From Priestia koreensis (GTDB taxonomy: Bacteria; Bacillota; Bacilli; Bacillales; Bacillaceae_H), in NCBI RefSeq assembly GCF_001274935.1, contig NZ_LILC01000023.1, forward strand, positions 310,001 to 374,000: DNA of 64,000 nucleotides, in the 5' to 3' direction. How positions within the stretch are numbered: position 1 is the stretch's first letter; every line of letters starts with the position of its first letter. A program made the translations under genes and the position numbers. Under the pieces are notes generated by a model. It was not told where the DNA came from and made no database searches. It was given only the letters and a program-made list of their open reading frames with translations. Shown one piece after another: positions 18,275 to 25,943 of this stretch.

Positions 18275-18306
18275 AAAAAAAAACGCAAGCTTCATTTTAG
18301 CTTGCG
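18275..18306 (-). terminator. Terminator of the larE-regulator unit
   Basis: An 8-bp stem (18284-18291 with 18299-18306) followed on the minus strand by nine T overlaps the last codons of the PrpR-like regulator. It separates the lar unit from the kinase unit. Confidence 0.88.
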
Positions 18307-20049
18307 CCACAGCGTGGAACGATTAATTCCCAATCTCTTTGCTGCCTTAGACTGATTAAAATTTTCTTCCTCTAGCACTTTTGAAATAATCTCTTTTTCG
18401 ATCTCTTCCAATGTTCCATCAATTTTTATATGGTGCTCAAAGTCTCTTTGAGTATAGGCGTGCTGGCTTCGCAGTACGCTTGCTACATCTTCTCTTTCTA
18501 CATAATAGCCTGAAGATTGAGCAATGAGCTGTTCAATCACTTTTTTTAATTGACGAACATTTCCTGGCCATTCGTAGGAAACGAAAAGATCTAGTGCATC
18601 TTTTCGAACTCCTACCACTTCGTTTCCAAACGTAGCATAAGAGTCGGAAATAAAAAATTGAATCAAATGCTCAATGTCCTCCGGTCTATGTCGCAATGGA
18701 GGTACGTTGATACGAATTGTTCCAAGCTCACGATACAACTCTTCTAAAAACAATCCTTTTTTTATTTGACTTTCAATATCCCCGGTAGTAGACACTATCC
18801 ACTTAATAGACCCTCGGTTCTTTTGACCACAGATATATTCATAGAAATTCCGTTGAACCACCAAGTCAAGATAATCAATATCTTTCAGAAAGACTACGGC
18901 ATCTTTATATTGTGCCAAAAAGGCTTGACTCACGAGAGCCCTTAACAAATCGTTGCTCATCTGCTTTCCGCGAATAATCACAAACGGCTGTCGTTTTGAC
19001 AATGAATAAATTTGCTGAGCGACAACCTGTTTTCCAACACCAGGTTCTCCACTGATCCAAATCGGTTCCGGATGCTGTGCGTGCTCCTGGACCAATTTGT
19101 GAACAGTTTCAATTGCGCCGCTCTTCCCGCTCAACACCATAGGAGGAAGAGTCTGGCGAACATCAATTGCCTGTTCATACCGTTGCTGATTATCGTCAAG
19201 TGTAGGCGTGTAATGTTCAAGATATAACAAAACGTTTTCTCCATCAAGACGAGAAACCACGTTCCACAATTCACCTTCAATAAACAATAACGCTTCCTCC
19301 ACATGCTGACTTGCTATTGTTCGGTGGACGACTTCATTCATTTCATTGAGGGTTGCTATCTTCTCCCCCACCTGATTATTAAACACTCTATTACAATAGA
19401 CCAGCTCACCTTGTTGATTCATGATCGCAATCGCTCGCTCATCAAACTCTAAAATAGATCGGTATAGCGAAACATCTTTATTCAAAGCCTGAAACACCTT
19501 GTATACACGCTTCGCCTCGTCAAAGGCGCTCATGAGCGCCTCACGACCTGAAGTGATCAAAACACCTGTCATACCTAACTTTTTTGCGTATTCAACGGTG
19601 ACAACATCACCAATGACAACCTCCACATTTTTCTCTTTTAGTGCCAAAAGCTTCTCTGTTACATCCTGGTCATGATGAATTGTTACCGTCTCAATATCAA
19701 AATCTAGCAGCTTGCAAATCGTTGCTGCACCTTGAGAAATATTTGGAAAACCGACAATCGCTGACTTTCCAGAAAAGCTTTTAACGAGTGTTAAAATGCG
19801 AAGCACATCGTACCCAGATACTTGAATATCAATCACGGGTACATGAACAGCGCTTTGAATCATCGATGCCGTTCCCCCACGACTAATAATTACATCAATT
19901 CCCTGACGTTCTGCTCGTGCAGCAATTTGAACACCTGTTTGCAGATTACCTAGTTCAGCCTGAATTTCAACCCCTTCTACCTCTCGACTTACTTCCTTCA
20001 GCAGCTCCATCATCCCTTGATACGGGGCAATTACTAATGCTTTAATCAT
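18292..20049 (-). CDS. PrpR_N-type regulator with degenerate sigma-54 activator domain
   Basis: This 585-residue regulator has an N-terminal PrpR_N sensor (about 1-185), a PAS-like domain (195-285), an AAA+ domain (305-505) and a C-terminal Fis-type helix-turn-helix (545-585; NQSKAAKRLGINRSTLWRKL). Walker A is intact (GEPGVGK 334-340) and WPGNVRQL is present, but the GAFTGA loop that touches sigma-54 is missing and the Walker B region reads VVFLKDIDYL. It therefore probably does not use sigma-54, in line with the lack of a -24/-12 promoter. The ATG at 20049 has AAAGGTGG upstream; a longer start would overlap larC. Last gene of the lar unit and likely controller of both units. Confidence 0.85.
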   Translation of the reverse strand: MIKALVIAPYQGMMELLKEVSREVEGVEIQAELGNLQTGVQIAARAERQGIDVIISRGGTASMIQSAVHVPVIDIQVSGYDVLRILTLVKSFSGKSAIVGFPNISQGAATICKLLDFDIETVTIHHDQDVTEKLLALKEKNVEVVIGDVVTVEYAKKLGMTGVLITSGREALMSAFDEAKRVYKVFQALNKDVSLYRSILEFDERAIAIMNQQGELVYCNRVFNNQVGEKIATLNEMNEVVHRTIASQHVEEALLFIEGELWNVVSRLDGENVLLYLEHYTPTLDDNQQRYEQAIDVRQTLPPMVLSGKSGAIETVHKLVQEHAQHPEPIWISGEPGVGKQVVAQQIYSLSKRQPFVIIRGKQMSNDLLRALVSQAFLAQYKDAVVFLKDIDYLDLVVQRNFYEYICGQKNRGSIKWIVSTTGDIESQIKKGLFLEELYRELGTIRINVPPLRHRPEDIEHLIQFFISDSYATFGNEVVGVRKDALDLFVSYEWPGNVRQLKKVIEQLIAQSSGYYVEREDVASVLRSQHAYTQRDFEHHIKIDGTLEEIEKEIISKVLEEENFNQSKAAKRLGINRSTLWRKLK

Positions 20050-20078
20050 ATCCCATCCACCTTTATTGCCATCATTGT

Positions 20079-20543
20079 TCAATTTTGAATTTGCTTCCAC
20101 ACCTCTTGATAGACGTGCTTTAGTGGGACACGGTGAGTCCGAGCAATATTGTTGCAGTCCTCGTATTCAGGAGCGTGTTGCACGACTTTTCCTTTGTACG
20201 TTCCCTTTTTTACCGCTACCTCTCCCCACGGTGTGTTAACCGAATAAAAGCTACGTTCTAGACGATGAACGTTTACCCCATAATAGCGAACACCAAGCGT
20301 AGTCGTCTCTTGAAAGACAATGCGTTCAATCTCCTCTAAAAATTGCGTACTGCACAACACCTGAAGCATCACACCTGGACGATTCTTTTTCATATAGATC
20401 GGCGTATAAAAAACATCGTTTGCTCCTGCCTCAAATAGCTGATCCATAACGTATCCAAGCCACTCACCTGATATATCATCCAAGTTCACTTCTAGCTTCA
20501 ACATGTCGTAATCCACATGCTCCTCTTTATGTGAAAAGGACAT
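20079..20543 (-). CDS. larC2: LarC C-terminal part (LarC2), nickel insertion
   Basis: This 154-residue product matches the C-terminal half of LarC, the CTP-dependent cyclometallase that inserts nickel into the pincer nucleotide. Typical segments are LEVNLDDISGEWLGYVMDQLFEAGANDVFYTPIYMKKNRPG and TLGVRYYGV. It is in the same reading frame as the upstream LarC1 part, separated only by TGA GAA GCC before its ATG. GAGGAG just before the TGA can serve as its ribosome site, so it may be made by reinitiation, or fused by stop-codon readthrough. Confidence 0.85.
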   Translation of the reverse strand: MSFSHKEEHVDYDMLKLEVNLDDISGEWLGYVMDQLFEAGANDVFYTPIYMKKNRPGVMLQVLCSTQFLEEIERIVFQETTTLGVRYYGVNVHRLERSFYSVNTPWGEVAVKKGTYKGKVVQHAPEYEDCNNIARTHRVPLKHVYQEVWKQIQN

Positions 20544-20549
20544 GGCTTC

Positions 20550-21512
20550 TCACTCCTCTATTTCCCCAAGGATAAGACGAAGTACGTTAGGATGATGCAC
20601 AAACGTCTTCGTTCCTGCTCCGTAACCAATGTCTGTCACTTTAAAAGAAGGCATTGTCCCATATGCGTCTACTAACGTAGCCACAATTGCAGCACCAGTT
20701 GGGGTCGTTAACTCCCCTACTTGATCTGTGGCACGTAGCGGGATGCCTTTCAAGATTTCGAGGGCAGCAGGAGCTGGAACCGGATAAATACCATGCGCCA
20801 TTCTCATTTGCCCACTTCCTACTGGAACCGGAGACGAAATGACCTTCGATACTTGAAGTTGATCCATTAAGATACAAGTGCCGACAATATCCACAATTGA
20901 ATCAATAGCCCCCACCTCATGAAAATGCACGCTTTCAAACGGAATTTGATGAATTTTAGCCTCTGCACGTCCAATTTTCTCAAAAATCGTAAGCGCAAGC
21001 TTCTCTACATTTTCGTTAAACCCTGCCTCTTGAATAATTTGCACGATGTCTGCATAATGTCTGTGATCATGACTATGACTGTGACCTTCGTGACCGTGTT
21101 TGTGATCATGACTATGACTGTGACCTTCGTGACTATGTTCGTGATCATGACTATGACTGTGACCTTCGTGACTGTGTTCATGATCATGACTATGACTGTG
21201 ACCTTCGTGACTGTGTTCGTGATCATGACTGTGACCTTCGTGTCTGTGTTCGTGATCATGACTGTGACCTTCGTGTCTATGCTCATGGTCGTGGCTATGA
21301 TGGTCGTGCAGTTCTTTTAGATGAACGTCAAATTTTGTAGAGGAGATTCCATTTTTAACTACCTTTTTCCATGAAAGGTCATACTCTGAATCTAGCTTTA
21401 ACTTAGAAAGTTCCGCTTTCAAAACTGATGGATCAGCCCCTAAGTCGATCAATGCACCAATGGTCATATCCCCACTGATTCCTGAAAAACAATCGATATA
21501 TAATGTTTTCAT
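20550..21512 (-). CDS. larC1: LarC N-terminal part (LarC1) with long His-rich insert
   Basis: This 320-residue product matches the N-terminal half of LarC (DUF111): it opens with YIDCFSGISGDMTIGALIDLGAD and continues, after a His-rich insert (residues 69-152, about 40 of 84 residues are His), with HFHEVGAIDSIVDIVG and TTPTGAAIVATL. The insert probably binds or stores nickel. The start codon overlaps the larB stop by 4 bp (ATGA). The frame ends at a TGA that interrupts what would be a full LarC of about 477 residues. In Lactobacillus plantarum LarC1 and LarC2 are joined by programmed frameshifting; here the two parts are in frame. Confidence 0.9.
   Translation of the reverse strand: MKTLYIDCFSGISGDMTIGALIDLGADPSVLKAELSKLKLDSEYDLSWKKVVKNGISSTKFDVHLKELHDHHSHDHEHRHEGHSHDHEHRHEGHSHDHEHSHEGHSHSHDHEHSHEGHSHSHDHEHSHEGHSHSHDHKHGHEGHSHSHDHRHYADIVQIIQEAGFNENVEKLALTIFEKIGRAEAKIHQIPFESVHFHEVGAIDSIVDIVGTCILMDQLQVSKVISSPVPVGSGQMRMAHGIYPVPAPAALEILKGIPLRATDQVGELTTPTGAAIVATLVDAYGTMPSFKVTDIGYGAGTKTFVHHPNVLRLILGEIEE
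21057..21308 (-). repeat. Tandem repeats coding for the His-rich insert of LarC
   Basis: The DNA consists of several near-identical units of 39 bp and some of 33 bp, coding for 13-residue (HEHSHEGHSHSHD) and 11-residue (HEHRHEGHSHD) blocks. The region is prone to copy-number change by slippage. Confidence 0.9.
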
Positions 21513-22279
21513 ATTTTCTCCGCTCCTAAATGAATATTTTTATGTATAAGCGTGGCATAGTATCCCGCGCCGAATCCATTGTCAATATTTACAACGCTAA
21601 TTCCCGGTGAGCACGCATTTAACATCGACAATAGAGCGGACAATCCTTGGAAATTAGCACCGTAACCTATACTAGTAGGAACGGCTACTACAGGGTTACT
21701 AACAAGTCCTCCTACCACACTTGCAAGCGCACCTTCCATCCCTGCAACCGCAATTGTAACCGTCGCATTCTCGATATCTTCTAAGTTATGAAACAAGCGA
21801 TGAATTCCGGCTACTCCTACATCATAAATACGCTTCACAGATGCTCCAAACGCTTCTGCTGTTAGCGCAGCCTCTTCTGCAACCGGTAAGTCTGACGTTC
21901 CCGCACATACGACCGCAATATACCCGTTGTATAAAACATCAGGCTCGTCTTCATGCTTCCAAAAAAGTGTTCTGGCCGTCTCACTGTATACAAGATCATT
22001 TACAGACTCCATCACTTGTAGCGCTTTCATTTGATCGATTCGGGTAGCTAACACACGATTTGTTGATCCCTTTAACGACTGAATAATTCGAATGATTTGC
22101 TCTGCCGTCTTTCCTTCTCCATAAATAACTTCTGGAAAACCTGTGCGCTTTTCACGCGTTGAATCGACTTTGGCAAACCCCATATCATCAAAAGCACGAA
22201 TTTGTTTTTTTGCTTCCTCTATACTGACAGAACCATTTTTCACTTCATTTAAAATCTGATCTAGCTGCTCGTTTCCCAT
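21509..22279 (-). CDS. larB: LarB, pyridinium-3,5-biscarboxylate mononucleotide synthase
   Basis: This 256-residue protein performs the first step of nickel-pincer nucleotide synthesis: carboxylation of nicotinic acid adenine dinucleotide and phosphoanhydride hydrolysis. The C-terminal half is the PurE-like domain (VVCAGTSDLPVAEEAALTAE, GMEGALASVVGGLV, VPTSIGYGANFQGL and NIDNGFGAGY), the N-terminal half the LarB-specific part. Length is normal. It lies 37 bp after larE and overlaps larC1 by 4 bp. Confidence 0.95.
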   Translation of the reverse strand: MGNEQLDQILNEVKNGSVSIEEAKKQIRAFDDMGFAKVDSTREKRTGFPEVIYGEGKTAEQIIRIIQSLKGSTNRVLATRIDQMKALQVMESVNDLVYSETARTLFWKHEDEPDVLYNGYIAVVCAGTSDLPVAEEAALTAEAFGASVKRIYDVGVAGIHRLFHNLEDIENATVTIAVAGMEGALASVVGGLVSNPVVAVPTSIGYGANFQGLSALLSMLNACSPGISVVNIDNGFGAGYYATLIHKNIHLGAEKI

Positions 22280-22316
22280 GTTCTCATCTCCATTATTCTA
22301 TAATTGTCTCGTGTCA

Positions 22317-23117
22317 TTAAATCGACAGTACTTTATTCATGCTACCACTCTTGTATCCCTGAAGATCCAGCGTCACAAATTTATAGCCGAACTGCTGAAG
22401 CTGATTCATAATGTCATCATGATTAGCTAACACAAGCGACATATCAGTTGGCTCTACCTCTATTCTCGCAATCTCTTCATGAGTGCGAACACGTACTTGG
22501 CGGACACCTAAGTTTCGTAGATACTCTTCCGATTTTTCAACCTTCGTAAGCTTTTCCTGCGTAATCTCTTCACCATAGGCAATTCGTGATGATAAGCATG
22601 CAAAAGATGGTTTGTTCCAAGTTGGGATCTCTAATTCTTTTGAGAGTGCTCGAATTTCATCTTTGAACAACTGTGCTTCCTGCAGCGGACCTCGTACACC
22701 GTGTTCTTGTGCAGCACGCATCCCGGGACGGTGCTCATTCATATCATCTGCGATTAGTCCATAAATGACGTTATGATATCCCTTTTCTTTCATAATTGGA
22801 ACAACGTGTTCAAATAAGCTATTTTTGCAGAAGTAGCAGCGATTTTGATCATTTTCTGTGTATCCAGGAATCGAAAGCTCTGACGTCTCAATAACTTGAT
22901 GCTGAACACCGATCCAGTCTGCTAATATTTTTGCCTCTTCTAACTCACGTTGTGGATACGTCTCTGAATTAGCTGTAACGGCTAATACATTGTCCTTCCC
23001 AAGCACGTCATAAGCCACTTTTAACAAAAATGTGCTGTCCACTCCCCCTGAAAATGCTACAACGACCCGTTCCATTTCACGTAAAATATCTTTTAAGCGC
23101 TTACATTTATCCTTCAC
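22317..23117 (-). CDS. larE: LarE, ATP-dependent sulfur transferase for the nickel-pincer cofactor
   Basis: This 266-residue PP-loop enzyme has SGGVDS at 23-28. It adds sulfur to the pyridinium biscarboxylate. Cys174 in PSFACLSSR is at the place of the sacrificial cysteine (Cys176) of L. plantarum LarE. Cys94 and Cys97 (RCYFCK) give a three-cysteine arrangement like that proposed for [4Fe-4S] LarE enzymes, so sulfur may come from a cluster rather than the protein. The start is GTG with AAGGGGG upstream. First gene of the larE-larB-larC1-larC2-regulator unit. Confidence 0.95.
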   Translation of the reverse strand: MKDKCKRLKDILREMERVVVAFSGGVDSTFLLKVAYDVLGKDNVLAVTANSETYPQRELEEAKILADWIGVQHQVIETSELSIPGYTENDQNRCYFCKNSLFEHVVPIMKEKGYHNVIYGLIADDMNEHRPGMRAAQEHGVRGPLQEAQLFKDEIRALSKELEIPTWNKPSFACLSSRIAYGEEITQEKLTKVEKSEEYLRNLGVRQVRVRTHEEIARIEVEPTDMSLVLANHDDIMNQLQQFGYKFVTLDLQGYKSGSMNKVLSI

Positions 23118-23139
23118 AATCGGTATCCCCCTTTAGTTA

Positions 23140-23147
23140 TGTTGCAA
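23140..23147. promoter_or_regulatory. TGTTGCAA half-site upstream of larE
   Basis: TGTTGCAA is the inverted copy of TTGCAACA at 23199-23206. The pair brackets the larE leader and may be a regulator binding pair. Confidence 0.3.
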
Positions 23148-23198
23148 TTTATATCTAACTTAATAGAAACATAAATATTTTTTAAATAATGTGTATTT

Positions 23199-23210
23199 TT
23201 GCAACACTTT
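23199..23210. promoter_or_regulatory. TTGCAACACTTT motif at the larE transcription start
   Basis: It shares 11 bases with 18245-18255 and lies just after the -10 box of the candidate larE promoter, a repressor-like position. Confidence 0.4.
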
Positions 23211-23215
23211 ATTTT

Positions 23216-23244
23216 ATTATAGGTGACTTTTCTCGAAATGAAAA
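23216..23244 (-). promoter_or_regulatory. Candidate sigma-A promoter of the lar unit
   Basis: On the minus strand TTTTCA and a perfect TATAAT are separated by 17 bp, about 100 bp upstream of the larE start. Confidence 0.5.
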
Positions 23245-23290
23245 GAACAAGATGCAGAAATAACCATTTCCTTTTAAAATAACCCAACAT

Positions 23291-23318
23291 AAAAAAGAAG
23301 CCCCGCAGAGCTTCTTTT
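23291..23318 (-). terminator. Terminator of the PhoX-SLH gene
   Basis: A 9-bp stem (23293-23301 with 23310-23318) with a T-run on the minus strand follows the stop codon of the phosphatase gene. Confidence 0.8.
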
Positions 23319-23326
23319 CATCCTTC

Positions 23327-25774
23327 TTATTTGCTGTTTAAAAGCAGGTCGACTACCTTAGCTGCTTGCGCACGCGTGACGATATCTTTTGGTAAAAAGC
23401 TTCCGTCTTTATAGCCATCTACGAAATGGAGATCTGAGGCCGCTTGAACAGCAGAAACAAATGATTTTGTAATATGACCATTATCTGTAAAGTTTGTTGA
23501 CGACGCATGTGGAATTTTGTTTCCTGTTTTTACTTCATACGCGTTCATCACCATTTGAGCCATTTCTTGTCGAGTAATAGGTGCAGTCGGTTCAAAACGA
23601 TTTGAAGATTTCCCTTTCACAATTCCTGCTTCATACGCAGCGGCAATTTCTGTTGCTGCTTGCTTATTCGTCACATCTTTAAACGGTACAGTGCTCTTTG
23701 CCGTCAGGTTTAACGTACGTGTTAAGAGTGATGCAAATTGTGCACGCGTAACATGGTGAGCGGGTGCATAGGACTGTTCGGTTTCACCGTATGCAATATT
23801 ACTTAACTGTAAATCGGAAACGTATGGGTATGCCCAGTGACCTTTTGGTACGTCTTTAAACTGATAAGCAGATGGCAGCTTCGTAAACGATGGCAAACCA
23901 GAAATATAACCAATTCCTCCTGTTTGAGCAATCCCAATTTTTTCTGAGATTTCCTTTTCCAGTGCTGCTTTATCGACAGCCGTAATATTTTTCGTTTCTA
24001 ATTCGTCACCTGGATGCTGAAAGTTACTCATTAAATAGCTAAATCCGTTTCGATCACCGGTTGATAAAAGCCCAGTTGATTCAGATCCTGCTGGGACCGA
24101 TAAAATACGCGAAAGCTTTTTCGTATCAATGTTATACGCCCACACGAAGTTATTGGTATGCTGACTGCTGTCTTCACCAATAAATAATGTTCGCATATCC
24201 TCTGAATAACTTAAGTTATCTCCGCTTGCTACCTTGTCTGTACTCGCTGTATTGCCATATCCGTCTGGCTTTGGAAGATCCTCTCCCGTAATTAGGCCTG
24301 ACATAGCCCCTGCCACATAATCACTATTGATCTTATCTCCGTTAAGATCAAGATGATTTCCTGATAGATCAAGTTGATACGTCACTCCTGACGAGCGCTT
24401 TGGTAATTGAATATCATCGGTCGGATCCTGCCCTTTTGTATCCTGTTCCATTCCTTTTGAAGAATCTGAAATCGCTACGTAAACCTTCTTATCCTTCTCG
24501 TTTAGCGTTACGCCTTCCATTTTATTAAACTCTGACGTGGCACCAAGCATCGCAGCATAACGACGTGATTCTAAAAAGGCCGCTGCTTTTTCCATACCTG
24601 GCTTCACTTTTAAGTATTCCGTTTTACCATAGGAATATTGTTTAATAGCTTTAAAGCCATCTTTTGGTGCATCAGATGTTTCAAAAATGTCGCTGAATTT
24701 CACACCACCGTCAATCATCTTTTTCACTTCATTATCGGTTGCATGTCCTAACTTAATCCACTCTAAATTCCCAGATCCGCCGTTTTCTTTACTTGTTTGA
24801 TGAAACTTCGCTGCGTATAGAGTTCCCGCTGATAAATCTCGTTTCTTATCAGCCACATACATAAACATCGTTGTATAAGAACCATCATCTCCGAAAAAGG
24901 CCGTGCGCTCATCAGGCATTACCTTCATTAATTCATGTGAGAATCGCCCTGTGCTGTAATGCTTTTGTACCTTTGTTGTTCCGTCCTCTTTTACTTCAAT
25001 TTCAGGAATGTAACCATAAAAATACGGGTTCGCTTTTGCTTTGTCACCAAAATACAAATTAGCAAAACTCTCCGTCCATGTACGTGCAGATGAGGATGCG
25101 TCCGTCTCAAATGTTCGCGCATCCGGCTCATATTCTTCAGACCCTAAGTGAGTGTTCCAAGGAGAAACAGATCCGTTACACGCAATCCAAAGACCGTTGA
25201 CATCTGAAAAATCAATTTTTGTTACTTTTTCCGGCTTCAATTCGCCTGTTTTTTCGTTCTGTGAAAACTTTGTGAGTGACATTGAAGCGGGAACCAATCC
25301 ATATGCTGACTTTCCGGCAGCATCAAACGTGTCATATTCATAGTGTGTCACCATATATAAATTGCCGTTGATCGGCTTTAAAAAGCTGTTGGAATCCGGT
25401 GCATCTGATACAAAGTGTTTGTTTCCCGGAACACCTTTATCGATAATCGGATTGCCGTTCATATCAATCGGTGTTCCTGCTGCGATAAGCTCTCCTTTAT
25501 TTGTTGCAATTTTATCTTCTGATTTGAATAAGCGATTGTACGAAAGAGGAAAAGTCTTTGTGCGTCCATCACTGTATTTCACAGATACCGATGCCGTTGT
25601 ATATGTATCAACCATTTGATTAATCGTCTTTGGTGTATCCATGCCATTAAATTGAACCGAATCAATTGACAAGTGTTTACTCTCCGCTGCAGCCGCTGGT
25701 GTCATTGCTGGAATCGTTAAAGCAAGCGCCAATGCAACCGTCGCACTTTTTTTGCTCATCCATTTCTTTTTCAT
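23327..25774 (-). CDS. phoX: PhoX-type (DUF839) phosphatase with three C-terminal SLH domains
   Basis: This 815-residue secreted protein has a signal peptide (ending ...MTPAAAAES), a large PhoX/DUF839 beta-propeller domain (about residues 35-635; landmarks WIACNGSVSPWNTHLGSEEYEPD, FGDDGSYTTMFMYVAD, EDSSQHTNNFVWAY) and three S-layer homology domains (about 640-815; FKDVPKGHWAYPYVSDLQ, FKDVTNKQAATEIAAAYEAGIV, FTDNGHITKSFVSAVQAA) for cell-wall anchoring. PhoX enzymes are calcium- and iron-dependent alkaline phosphatases. A four-repeat PhoP box lies about 60 bp upstream, so induction by phosphate starvation is expected. Single-gene unit. Confidence 0.9.
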   Translation of the reverse strand: MKKKWMSKKSATVALALALTIPAMTPAAAAESKHLSIDSVQFNGMDTPKTINQMVDTYTTASVSVKYSDGRTKTFPLSYNRLFKSEDKIATNKGELIAAGTPIDMNGNPIIDKGVPGNKHFVSDAPDSNSFLKPINGNLYMVTHYEYDTFDAAGKSAYGLVPASMSLTKFSQNEKTGELKPEKVTKIDFSDVNGLWIACNGSVSPWNTHLGSEEYEPDARTFETDASSSARTWTESFANLYFGDKAKANPYFYGYIPEIEVKEDGTTKVQKHYSTGRFSHELMKVMPDERTAFFGDDGSYTTMFMYVADKKRDLSAGTLYAAKFHQTSKENGGSGNLEWIKLGHATDNEVKKMIDGGVKFSDIFETSDAPKDGFKAIKQYSYGKTEYLKVKPGMEKAAAFLESRRYAAMLGATSEFNKMEGVTLNEKDKKVYVAISDSSKGMEQDTKGQDPTDDIQLPKRSSGVTYQLDLSGNHLDLNGDKINSDYVAGAMSGLITGEDLPKPDGYGNTASTDKVASGDNLSYSEDMRTLFIGEDSSQHTNNFVWAYNIDTKKLSRILSVPAGSESTGLLSTGDRNGFSYLMSNFQHPGDELETKNITAVDKAALEKEISEKIGIAQTGGIGYISGLPSFTKLPSAYQFKDVPKGHWAYPYVSDLQLSNIAYGETEQSYAPAHHVTRAQFASLLTRTLNLTAKSTVPFKDVTNKQAATEIAAAYEAGIVKGKSSNRFEPTAPITRQEMAQMVMNAYEVKTGNKIPHASSTNFTDNGHITKSFVSAVQAASDLHFVDGYKDGSFLPKDIVTRAQAAKVVDLLLNSK

Positions 25775-25834
25775 TCTTCTTACGTCCCCCTATCAATTTG
25801 TGTTTTATTCACTATTCTTATTTAAGCGCGAAAT

Positions 25835-25873
25835 TGTTAAGATTCTGTGGAGAATTCGTAAAAGAACATTAAA
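25835..25873 (-). promoter_or_regulatory. PhoP box with four 11-bp-spaced repeats
   Basis: On the minus strand TTTAAT, TTTACG, TCCACA and TTAACA follow each other with exact 5-bp gaps, the layout of Bacillus Pho boxes (TTAACA-like repeats). It ends about 60 bp before the PhoX start codon. Confidence 0.75.
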
Positions 25874-25910
25874 AGTTTGATGTTTTTTGTAAATGACCTG
25901 AAACCAATTA

Positions 25911-25943
25911 AAAAAACGCGACCGTTATGGCCGCGTTTTTTTA
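25911..25943 (-). terminator. Terminator of the APC permease gene
   Basis: A GC-rich stem CGCGGCC/GGTCGCG (one G-U pair on the minus-strand RNA) is followed by a T-run and overlaps the permease stop codon. Confidence 0.8.

Noticed and set aside
18093-18291. Sigma-54 promoter for the acid sugar operon
   Set aside because: I looked for GG-N10-GC on the minus strand and found only TTGCA/TTGCT without the -24 GG. The regulator also lacks GAFTGA.
20550-20580. Programmed -1 or +1 frameshift in larC as in L. plantarum
   Set aside because: The two parts are in the same frame, so a single shift would not join them; alternative frames hit TAG or TAA soon after.
21057-21308. Regular 39-bp repeats that could suggest a CRISPR array or minisatellite
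   Set aside because: They have no unique spacers, code for a His-rich peptide in the larC frame, and no cas genes are near.
20919-21320. Long plus-strand frame opposite larC
   Set aside because: It is the antisense of the His-rich repeats; its low-complexity VTMTVTFV peptide is a by-product of the repeat.
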